A stretch of 64,000 bases of DNA, from positions 215,068,583 through 215,132,582 of the forward strand of contig NC_134643.1 of NCBI RefSeq assembly GCF_030463565.1. The letters are read 5' to 3'. The notes below the pieces were generated by a model. The model worked only from the letters and a program-made list of their open reading frames with translations. It was not told where the DNA came from and searched no databases. Origin of the DNA: Pelecanus crispus. Its lineage: Eukaryota > Chordata > Aves > Pelecaniformes > Pelecanidae. Of the stretch, positions 35,780 through 64,000 are shown piece by piece. The translations under genes and the position numbers were made by a program. The stretch's first letter is position 1. Each line of letters starts with the position of its first letter.

Positions 35780-36910
35780 AGCGTTCAGCCAGGCCCTGCT
35801 CCCCAGCGCGGAGCCGTTCCCCAGGACGGGACCGTGGCGGCGGCGCTGGGGGGCTGCAGCGCGGGGGTGGCTCTCGGTGCAGGAGCCGCGGCCTCCCCGG
35901 GGCACTCGAGGCGCCACGGCCACCGTTCCCGTGCGGAACACGGCGGGCAGGGCCGCGCACGGGGGCTCGCCAAGGAGATGTCCTCGTCAAAGAGATCTCC
36001 AAGGCGCTGAAGAGGGACCTGCACCTCATAGCGGCAGGGGCGTCGCTGCCCGCCGGGGCACTACCCACACCCCTGCCGTGGGGGTGCCGGGGGAGGCGAG
36101 GGGCCACCGAGCAAGGTGGCGGCGGGGGATCAGTGGGGAACGGCGGGGGGAAAGGCTGGGCTCCCCCGCGGCGGTGCCGGGGTGGGGAAGGGGAACGGAG
36201 GCCGCAACGGGCGGGACGGTGAGGCGGGCCCCGCCGCCGGGCCGGGGGACCGCCGCGCTCACAGGGCTGCCCGCCTCCCGCCGCCTCGCCGCGGACAGGG
36301 CTGCCCGCCTCCTCGGCCGCCACCGCCGGCTGCTCCCCGCTCGCCGCCTTCATGGCCGCCGCCGCCGCGCCCGGGCAGGGAGGAGCCGGGCGGGCCGGTT
36401 GCCACAGGAGCGGGGGCGGGCGGGGGCGGGCCGGCTCTGCCCCGCTGCCGGCAGGAGGGGGTGCGGCGGCGGCGGAGAGGCGGGCAAAGCAGCGGCCCGG
36501 CGCCCCGGCGGGGCGGGCCGCGGGGCAGAGCGGGGCGGTGCCGCCCTGCCCGCCGTCCGCCATGTTGGGGCTGCGCCTCGGCCGCGGCGCGCGTTCCTGA
36601 GGGGCGGAGCGCGGCTCCTCCCGCAGCCTTGTGCCGAGGGGGCGGGTCGGCTCCGACATTCCCAGCCGCGGCTGGCGTGTTTCACCCCTTCCACGGGCCG
36701 CGGCTAACAACGGCGGACCTGCGAGGCGGGGAGTGGCCAGTCGCCATCCCCAGGGCACGGCAGGCCGCGTCCACCTCACGCCCGCTCGGGGCACAGCGTG
36801 GGTGACGGCTGTGGCGGCCATTAACTGCGCTCAGAAGCGGGCGCGTACCCCACATTTTGTACCGCTGTGGGCTGTCGCCACAGGCCTGCCTTATGAAAGG
36901 GGTGCCTCGT
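35780..36910. promoter_or_regulatory. CpG island, possible promoter and first exon of an unidentified minus-strand gene
   Basis: Sharp change from AT-rich DNA to dense CpG over about 1.1 kb, with GC boxes (GGGGGCGGGC near 36412-36430). A YY1-type site at 36557-36567 reads AACATGGCGG on the minus strand, the orientation usual just downstream of a start site, so transcription to the left is plausible. Long overlapping ORFs on both strands (up to 354 codons, minus) are what low stop-codon density gives in GC-rich DNA, and I do not recognise any of the proteins. In mammals C11orf97 lies next to ANKRD49 in the matching place and orientation, so this could be its first exon. A lncRNA is an alternative. 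Confidence 0.55.
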
Positions 36911-36976
36911 CGTCCTCACCTGAGCCAGTGGCTGACTGATGGAAATAGAAGAGTCCAGTTTAACTGGATGGATGAT

Positions 36977-37539
36977 TGTCGTGGTTGAGCCCCAGCCAGC
37001 AGCTCAGCACCACACAGCCGCTCGCTCACTCCCCCTGCCCCGATGGGATGGGGGAGAGAATCGGAGGAGTAGGAGTGAGAAACACTCCTGGGTTGAGATA
37101 AGAACAGTTTAATAATTGAAATAAAATAAAGTAAAATAATAATAACAATATTATAATAATAGTAATAACAATATACAAAGCAAGTGATGCACAATGCAAT
37201 TGCTCACCACCCGACGACCGATACCCAGACAGTTCCCGAGCAGCGATCGCTGCTCCCCGGCCAACCCCCCCCAGTTTCTATACTGAGCATGACACCACAT
37301 GGTATGGAATAGCCCTTTGGGCAGTTTGGATCAACTCTTCTGGCTGTGCCCCCTCCCAGTTTCTTGTGCACCTGGCAGAGCATGGGAAGCTGAAAAGTCC
37401 TTGACTGGCATAAGCAGTACTCAGCAACAACTAAAAACATCAGCGTGTTATCAACATTCTTCTCCTACTAAATCCAAACCACAGCACTATGCCTGCTGCT
37501 AGGAAGAAAATTAACTCTATCCCAGCCGAAACCAGGACA
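36977..37539 (-). mobile_element. Solo LTR of an endogenous retrovirus (minus orientation)
   Basis: About 563 bp of the same LTR family as at 27460, inverted. It starts TGTCGTGG and ends CCAGGACA on the plus strand, flanked by a perfect 5-bp duplication ATGAT (36972-36976 and 37540-37544). No internal retroviral sequence remains. It lies only about 65 bp from the edge of the CpG island. Confidence 0.9.
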
Positions 37540-38662
37540 ATGATGTAGATGTACTAATGCTCAAAAGTACTAGCTTGGTTTTAATAACGCTTGAGATGCT
37601 GTTCATAGGACCGAAGTAGACTTGACTCTCCTTGTTTCGCCACTGTTAAAAAGTTTTGAGAAAGAAGAGCAGCTGGCAATTACAGTAGTCAACAGATAAT
37701 GCTGCCAGCGGGCACACAGGGAAGCTGTCCTGCTCGCCTGGCCAGAAGCTTTGCCCTGTGGTAGCTTCCTTGAAATCAAGACTTTGCATAGAGTAATGAG
37801 AATTTATAATATACAAACCAAGTCTAGTTACACAAATGCATGACATAATCCATTTCTGTATTTTTCCTTGATGCATTTCAAGGTGTATTCATCTTCCACA
37901 GATGTCCTGAAACCAAACTTTCAAAATAATAAGCATTAAACATCATCTTGTACCATTCATTGTTCAGAGGCAGTTCTCTCTTTTTTTAACAGAAGTGCTG
38001 AACAGGGCTTCTAGGAAGGCAGGTGATGGAGGTTCCCTCCACAGATGCTTGATCAGAGCACCAAACGTGGGCCAACATACCCCAACCCTGCTGCTGGTAG
38101 TACTGTTACAGATGTGCTTCAGCTCTGTTAGTGGTGGCTGGAAGGAGTTTGGGATCACTCAGTAAGGCATCTGCACAGGACAACAAAGTTTTGTTACAGC
38201 TCTCATATTGAGCGACAATACTTCAGGCCTAACGTTCAATTTTCAGTTCAATTTGATTAATGCAGAGAAGCAAGTTTCTCCACTCCTGAAAGACAGATGG
38301 CAAAGTTGAAGTTAAAAATCTTGCAGCATGCCACTACCATGGGAAAATCTTTAGTGTACTAATTCCCATGCAATACAGATCATCTGCTGGGCTGACAGCA
38401 TTACTGAAGTTCTACCAGTATCATTCTAAACCACTATTGATAAAAAAAAAATCTACTTGCTCAGAGTAATTATTTTGAGGTGTACTGTACTGGTACTTAA
38501 AAACCCTCACTCATTAAATAACTTGCATTTAGTAGCGATTTTTGCCTGAAACTTGCACTGGAACCAAGGTGGGGGAAAGAAAAAAAAAGACAAGACAGGA
38601 AGTGTACATTACTGGACCTCTCATAGAGACCTAAATAATCCAGAGATGTTGATTCTTCAAAA
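37540..38662. other. Intergenic sequence, no gene recognised
   Basis: Unique AT-rich sequence between the solo LTR and CR1 fragments. Only short unsupported ORFs. Confidence 0.45.
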
Positions 38663-38756
38663 GAATCATAGAATCATTTAGGTTGGAAAAGACCTTTAAG
38701 ATCATCCAGTCCAACCATTAACCTAACACTACCAAGTCCACCACTAAACCAGTTAA
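38663..38756 (-). mobile_element. CR1 LINE 3' UTR fragment
   Basis: Short minus-strand CR1 tail: AGAATCATAGAATCATTTAGG, then the GGAAAAGACCTTTAAGATC block and CCAACCATTAACC. It belongs to a different CR1 subfamily from the array insertion. Confidence 0.82.
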
Positions 38757-38825
38757 GGGTAGAATAGCAATTTCATGTTTCCTGGCTTGGTGGCTGGATT
38801 ATTTACAATGAAAGTAAAAACTAGG

Positions 38826-39066
38826 ACTCATTAAGGTTGGAAAGGACCTCTAAGATCATCAGTCCAACCATCAACCCAACACCACCATGCCCACTAAACC
38901 ATGTCCCAAAGTGCCATGTCTATCCGTTTTTTGAACACTTCCAGGGATGGTGACTCCACCACCTCTCTGGGCAGCCTGTTCCAATGCTCGACTACCCTTT
39001 CCGTGAAGAAATTTTTCCCAATATCCAGTCTAAACCTCCCCTGGCGCAGCTTGAGCCCATAAGATT
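38826..39066 (-). mobile_element. CR1 LINE 3' end fragment
   Basis: Second CR1 fragment of the same type and orientation, covering the 3' UTR and the ORF2 C-terminus (the CCACCTCTCTGGGCAGCCTG block and onward). The terminal tail is lost. The two pieces may be one insertion broken by the intervening 70 bp, or two insertions. Confidence 0.82.
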
Positions 39067-40014
39067 GAGAGATGCAGACTGATACAGTTGGTGTGAACAG
39101 TAACGCAGGTAAATTAAACTCTCAACTCAACACTAAAAATCATTTCACTTTTCACTTTCACAAGTTTTCACAAGTTTTTCACTTGCTAGCAGAAGGGCTG
39201 AACTGACAAACAGAAGCAGCAAATTACAATGTCTCTTGTGAAAATGTATAGCATTAACTAACATTTTTCTGCTAAGCCAAAAGTACTCAGTGCTAAGACC
39301 TGATAAGAATGCCTCAGGTGAAGGGTCCCAAGTCTTCGCTGCAAACCAGTAAGATTCTAGGTGGCATTGACTGCAGGGAGAAGCTGCACTCAAGTGCATG
39401 CTAAAGGCCTCAAAACCTTAAGAAACAAACCAACCAACCCACCCACCACCACCTTGAGTCTGGTTAAATGACGGCAGCCAAATCCGTCAGAACTTTTGGA
39501 AGCCCAATTTGGATGTGAATGCCTAGGATTAGTAATACAAGCTGTCACAAACTAAAAAGGTGGCAAATAAGAAAATAACTGAATGGTCTGGAAATGAAGG
39601 AATTTTGAAGAAAAATACCAGTAAAGTTTTTAAACTATGCTGATGTCCTAATATTTGAGTTGGAATGAGGAATTCCCTTTAGGGATTCAAGAGTGGAAGA
39701 GAAACACTATGGAGTGTGTCCTGCACTAAATTAGCTGTAACTAAATCAGACACAACAGTATGGTGGCTGTTTATCCTCATACAGTTTAAGTTTACTTGTT
39801 CTAACTAATGCCGTATCCATGACATTAAAACTTTACTCCTCAACTTAATTTGCAAGGGCAAAGTAAACGCGATCTTCATAGAAAGTAATTTCCTTGAAAA
39901 GTACCAGGAAAAAAAATAAACCGAAACTACTTAATCATCCTATGAATAACGCTTTCGATTTAAGAACAGGCAATTGCATTGGTAATTGAGCTTTCAATTA
40001 AAAATACGACAACA
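39067..40014. other. Intergenic sequence downstream of ANKRD49
   Basis: No gene seen. Contains a small (CCAA/CCCA)n stretch near 39430. The ANKRD49 transcript probably ends at about 40015. Confidence 0.45.
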
Positions 40015-40517
40015 AAATACTTAGGGTTAAATATTTTATTTTATAATAAGCCTTACACCAGGATCACTAAACATTTTGTGTATCACCCAAATAAATTACA
40101 TTCATTCTGAGCTTTCATGCAGTTTTAAAAAAGTTAAATTTCTCAAAAAATAGTTTTCAAGTGAGCTGTAATAAACTCTGCATAACCAAGCCAGAATTCT
40201 TTCACATAGTAAATATTCCAGTTTTCCCTCCTGCTTTGACAGTACAGACCAATTACAAAAGCCCCTTCAAATTTGCACTAATTAAATGGCGACTCACTGA
40301 AATTACTGAGTCTTTCTGAATACCTTGAGTAACAGTAGTAATGCTTCAAAGTATGAGCGAGACCACTGAGCTGAGTTGCGAGAAGTGACATTTTGCCCGA
40401 GGAGAATACTGTCTTCAATGAAAACCTTGGTGCAAAGGGACAGACCACCACCGATGAGCATGCAGAACACGAACAAGAGGCGGCACACCTCACATTCACA
40501 AAGCTTAACCACGACTT
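40015..40517 (-). other. ANKRD49 3' UTR with polyadenylation signal
   Basis: Downstream of the stop, a minus-strand AATAAA lies at 40040-40035, about 480 nt away, in AT-rich sequence. This is the most plausible transcript end; the exact cleavage site is not visible. Confidence 0.55.
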
Positions 40518-42084
40518 TTAAGGGGACACGGCATTTATGCAGTCTTCTACTATTTCAAAAAGGTAGTGATATATATCAGTCCTCCTAGCAATGTCAAGGG
40601 CCGTCTCATCCAGGTTGTTTTTCAGGTCTGGTTTCACGTAGCGATTCATCAGCAAGAGTTCGAGGGTTTCTCTACTGTTTTTGTTTCCTGCAGCGATATG
40701 CAATGGTGTCAGCAAACCATTTGTCTGCGCGTTGATGTCTGCACCCTGCTGAAGTAAGAACGCGGCCACTTTTGTATTGTTCCACTTACAGGCGCTGTGC
40801 AGAGGCGTCCAGCCGTCCACTGTCTGCGCGTGAACGTCTGCCCCTTGGGCAACCAGCTCATATGCAATGTCCAGGTGCCCGCTGTAGGCTGCTCGGTGGA
40901 GAGGAGTATACTGATCTTCATCGCGAGCGTTAACTGGAGCCAGCTTTTCCGAAAGGAGCCTCTTCACTGTACTCAGCTATTTAAAGAAAACAGGTAATTT
41001 AATATGAAACTCTGCGAACAAGATGTACGGCTTTTCCTGTTCTGAAGTTTTATGGAAAAGCAATTTCTGTCAGTCTCAAAAAGGCTTAAGCGCAACAAGA
41101 AATTTTAAAATGAAACCAGTTATTGTTACTGGGGTGCGTTTTTTTGGTGGGTTTTTGTTTGTTTGCTTTGGGTGGGGGTTTTGTTTTGTTTTTAAAGAGC
41201 TACAACATGAACATTAATTGCAATGCCCTAGGAGTACCTTTACCTTATACCTTGTGCCCATTCACTGTGAAGGTGCAAGTACCTCCACAGGACTGTAGAT
41301 GGAGCTTGTGTGCTTAAGAAAGGCAACTAAGGAAAATAAATGTACACAACGGTGTAATAAGCTATGTAACAGGAATCTTGGTTGTCTCTCCCTCACTTCC
41401 AAGAATAAAAAGCTTTTTTCCTTGCCATAGAAAGGTAGAAAAACGGTCACACATTATCTGCATATGGAGCTTTTGAGAAAATAAAATTTCAGATACACCC
41501 TCTCCAGCCCAGTTGAAAGGCTTACTCGCCATGAAGAAAGAGCCTGGCATGCTTTCAGTTTATAGAAGTTTAAGAAGAGTGCTGCTACCTTCCCTTTGAA
41601 CTACAATCAAAGCTTTTGTTCTGAAAGCTAATGGATCCAGAGATTTTTGGGGGGGGGGGCTACAAAGGGAAATGTTTTACATACAGTGGCTTGCAAAACC
41701 GGATCAAAATAGTTCAGAGAGATAAAGGAAAGCGTAGGTGAATTTTTGTTTGTGGATGAAGCCGTAGATATCTGCTCAAAATAACATTCTTGTTAGTGAT
41801 ACATATGAACAGAATAAACGCCTTACCCGATTGTTTTCAGCTGCCCAGAGTAGCAATTTCTCTGGATTTTTTTCCATTTTTTTTTCTTGCATTTCATACC
41901 ATTCCTCACTTCTTTCTTGTTCATCATCGTCATCATCAGACTGTCCTGACCAACAGCTCTGGCTTCCTACAGGAATCAAATGCCTGTGCGTCTCCAGCAG
42001 TTCAAGTTGGTTAAAATTCTCCATAAAGTCTTCGAACTGCTCGCTGTCGTCATCATCTTCATCGATTTGTTTCTCTCTATTCAT
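40518..42084 (-). CDS. ANKRD49, ankyrin repeat domain protein 49
   Basis: Two coding exons on the minus strand: 42084-41827 (86 codons, ends AATCGG before GTAAGG) and 40976-40518 (152 codons plus stop, after the acceptor TTAAATAG). The joined product is 238 aa, matching the roughly 239 aa known in mammals. The N-terminus is acidic (Asp run at residues 9-13 and 50-54) and holds the conserved FNQLELLETH block. Four ankyrin repeats follow at about residues 75-104, 107-136, 140-169 and 173-205, with clear TPLHRAAYSGHLDI and GWTPLHSACKWNN motifs. The mammalian protein has been linked to spermatogenesis; its molecular role is not clear. It lies head-to-head with MRE11. No broken residues or frameshifts. 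The intron is 850 bp. Confidence 0.96.
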
Positions 42085-42103
42085 TTTCAGTTAGCATCTG
42101 TAA
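42085..42103 (-). other. ANKRD49 5' UTR part of exon 2
   Basis: On the minus strand a good acceptor (CTGCTGCTTACAG) precedes a short leader and the ATG at 42084, so a 5' UTR intron is likely. A matching donor (CAG before GTGCGT) is at 42813/42812 inside the CpG island, giving a possible untranslated exon 1 upstream of 42813. Confidence 0.5.
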
Positions 42104-43007
42104 GCAGCAGATACGCAATGGTATTTATAGGAACTTTTACTGCTATCCAGGCGCCAACTGTCAATAAAAACACCTGATGGACGACGCTGCCATCAGCAAC
42201 ACGGCGAACAGCGGAGCTCAGGGGCAGGCTCCGCGTTCCTCCTCCGAACGGGGCCTCGCCAGCTCTGTCGGCACCCCCGGCGAGACCCCCGCAAGAGAAC
42301 CCGCGCTGCGCCCGCCCCGCGCCGGCGGCAGCCCCGGGCCCGCCGGGCGAGGCCGAGCGGGCGCCATGCAGCGCGCCCGGCAGCGCTGCGCCTTTGGCGA
42401 GCGGGGCATTTGCGGACAACGCCGGACTTGAGCGCGGCGTTCCCGCCCTCCCCGGGGAGCCAGCCGCGCCCGGCGCTGCTCGCCGCCCTCCCCTTCCCCG
42501 CACGCCCCCAGCCAGGGCCCAGCGGGCCAAGGCAGGCCCGGCCCGGCAGCAGCGGCCGCGCTCCGCTCCGCTCCGCGGGGGCCCCGCCACCCCGGGAGGG
42601 CCTCCACGCCCACCCCGGCGCCCCGCGGGAGCCCGCCCCCGAGGCTGGGGCCGGCCCCGGCCCCCCACGGCCCCGGCCCTCCCTGCAGGCTGCCGCGCTC
42701 GCTGCCGGCGGCCGGCCCCAGCACACGCCGCCCCTCCGGTCTCCCATCCGCGCTTGCCACCCGCCCGGCCCCGCTTAGCTTCGCTCGCCACCCGCCGCAC
42801 GAGCGAACGCACCTGCTGCCCCCAGCCGCGGAGCGCTCGTGGGGCGGGGCGGGGCGGGGCCGCGCCGCCCCTCCACCCCGGGAGCCCTTCCGGCCCGCGC
42901 CCGCCGGCGGATGTGACGCCAGTGGCGGGGGCGGCCCTCGGCGGTCCAACCGCGGCGGCCGGGCGGCAGAGGCGGTGAGCGGGCGCGCGCGGGCCGAGCG
43001 GCCCGGC

Positions 43008-43017
43008 TCTCGCGAGA
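43008..43017. promoter_or_regulatory. TCTCGCGAGA core promoter palindrome
   Basis: A perfect ten-base TCTCGCGAGA within a 12-base palindrome. This element is known from CpG-island promoters of vertebrate housekeeping genes, often bidirectional ones. It lies between the inferred ANKRD49 exon 1 and the inferred MRE11 exon 1 donor (about 43092). Confidence 0.75.
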
Positions 43018-43042
43018 GCGGCGGGTAGGCCCCGCCCCCTCG

Positions 43043-43055
43043 GTGCCATGGAAAC
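43043..43055. promoter_or_regulatory. RFX X-box-like site
   Basis: GTGCCATGGAAAC is one base from the GTTGCCATGGAAAC class of RFX sites. It lies 25 bases from the TCTCGCGAGA palindrome in the shared promoter. Sequence match only. Confidence 0.4.
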
Positions 43056-43575
43056 GGCGCGCGGCGGCGGGTGGCCGCGCTAGGCCGCGGGGTGAGCGCC
43101 GGGCCCCGGTGGGGGGTTGCGGCCGCCGCCCGGTCTGGGCGGGGCACCGCCCCGGTGCGCTTCGTGCGCCGGCTGCTGTCCCCCCGCCCCCCGCACTCTC
43201 GAGGGGCAGCGGGCCGGTTGCCGCCGCCGTCACCGTGCGCCGATACTGAGCCCGATGGCGGGCGTGCTCGTCCCGGGGACCCGCTGCCGCCGTGCCCCCC
43301 CGGCCGCGCAGCCCCGTTTGGCGGCCGTTCCCCTGGAGAGGCCCGCTCCCCGCGTGCCGGCGGGCGGCCTTGCCGGGGAGGGAGGCCTCGGGAGCCGCGC
43401 TCCGGCCCCGGGCGGCCGCTGTGGGAGCGCTGGCGGCGGCCCGCGGGGCGCGCGTGCGTCTTTGCTTACCGGGGGGGGCGGGGGGGGGGTTTGCAAGCGA
43501 CAATTACCGGTAAAAGACTGGGTGACTGCTCCTTCGGGTCCTTTTTTCTAATTCGTTTCCGGTTTGGTTCCTCAG

Positions 43576-63824
<20,249 letters not shown>

Positions 63825-64000
63825 GTATGGTATATAGGGGTCTCTTTTTCTTTCATTTCCTGTAAGTTTCTGTAGTTTACTGTTTTACAGCTATTTGAAT
63901 AAAGCATTTTACAGTAAAACTGATTTTTTTTTTTTTTTTACTAACAGAGCTAGATTATTGCAACCAGCTTTAATTAGAATATCTACATAATCATCCAAAA

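Larger units (their letters stand above)
42180..43520. promoter_or_regulatory. Bidirectional CpG-island promoter of ANKRD49 and MRE11
   Basis: Dense CpG and GC boxes (a GGGGCGGGGC run at 42840-42862; CCCGCCCCC near 43031-43039) between two divergent genes. Between the likely start regions lie a CRE-like TGACGCCA (42914-42921), a perfect palindrome CTCTCGCGAGAG (43007-43018) and an RFX X-box-like GTGCCATGGAAAC (43043-43055). The arrangement matches the mammalian head-to-head locus. Long ORFs here are by-products of GC richness. Confidence 0.85.

Noticed and set aside
35721-36821. Overlapping ORFs of 229 to 354 codons in the CpG island
   Set aside because: They are rich in Pro, Arg, Ala and Gly on both strands, as expected where stop codons are rare. 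No recognisable domain.
42087-43503. Long ORFs on both strands of the ANKRD49/MRE11 promoter
   Set aside because: CpG-island artefacts. They overlap known promoter and UTR sequence of two well-supported genes.

Overview
The window looks like bird nuclear DNA, most likely from a neoavian species. The support is many CR1 LINE fragments with the (ATTCTATG)n 3' tail, two solo LTRs of a type common in birds, an ITPRIPL1-like gene family of the kind expanded in birds, and a clear avian-type MRE11 next to ANKRD49. No prokaryotic operons, CRISPR arrays or RNA genes were seen.

Layout. (1) 1-25706 is a head-to-tail tandem array of seven near-identical units: two short (2,982 bp), four long (4,425 bp) and one partial terminal unit. 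Every unit carries the 5' part of an ITPRIPL1-like gene (5' UTR exon, intron, 151-codon ORF, then a decayed 3' remnant). Units 1-6 also carry an antisense, degenerate CR1 ORF1 (coiled coil plus SGNH-esterase domain). Units 3-6 have a second CR1 3' end inserted in the opposite orientation. Unit 7 keeps the empty insertion site. Shared private variants put the units in adjacent pairs (1-2, 3-4, 5-6). (2) 25707-40014 is gene-poor. It holds a CR1 fragment that echoes the array, two solo LTRs in opposite orientation, several CR1 pieces, long G and C homopolymers, and a CpG island at about 35.78-36.91 kb that may start an unidentified minus-strand gene. (3) 40015-42103 is ANKRD49 on the minus strand: two coding exons, complete, 238 aa. 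(4) 42180-43520 is a CpG island that forms a head-to-head promoter between ANKRD49 and MRE11. (5) 43576 to the window end is MRE11 on the plus strand. Eighteen coding exons (688 codons) are present and only the last short exon lies outside. One large intron holds an antisense CR1 with part of its reverse transcriptase ORF.

MRE11 is the nuclease of the MRE11-RAD50-NBN double-strand-break complex, and all its catalytic residues are intact. ANKRD49 is an ankyrin-repeat protein that shares its promoter region; the head-to-head order matches the mammalian locus. The most unusual part is the amplified ITPRIPL1-like/CR1 composite array. Its internal deletion, insertion, frameshift and single-base markers allow its duplication history to be read from the sequence.
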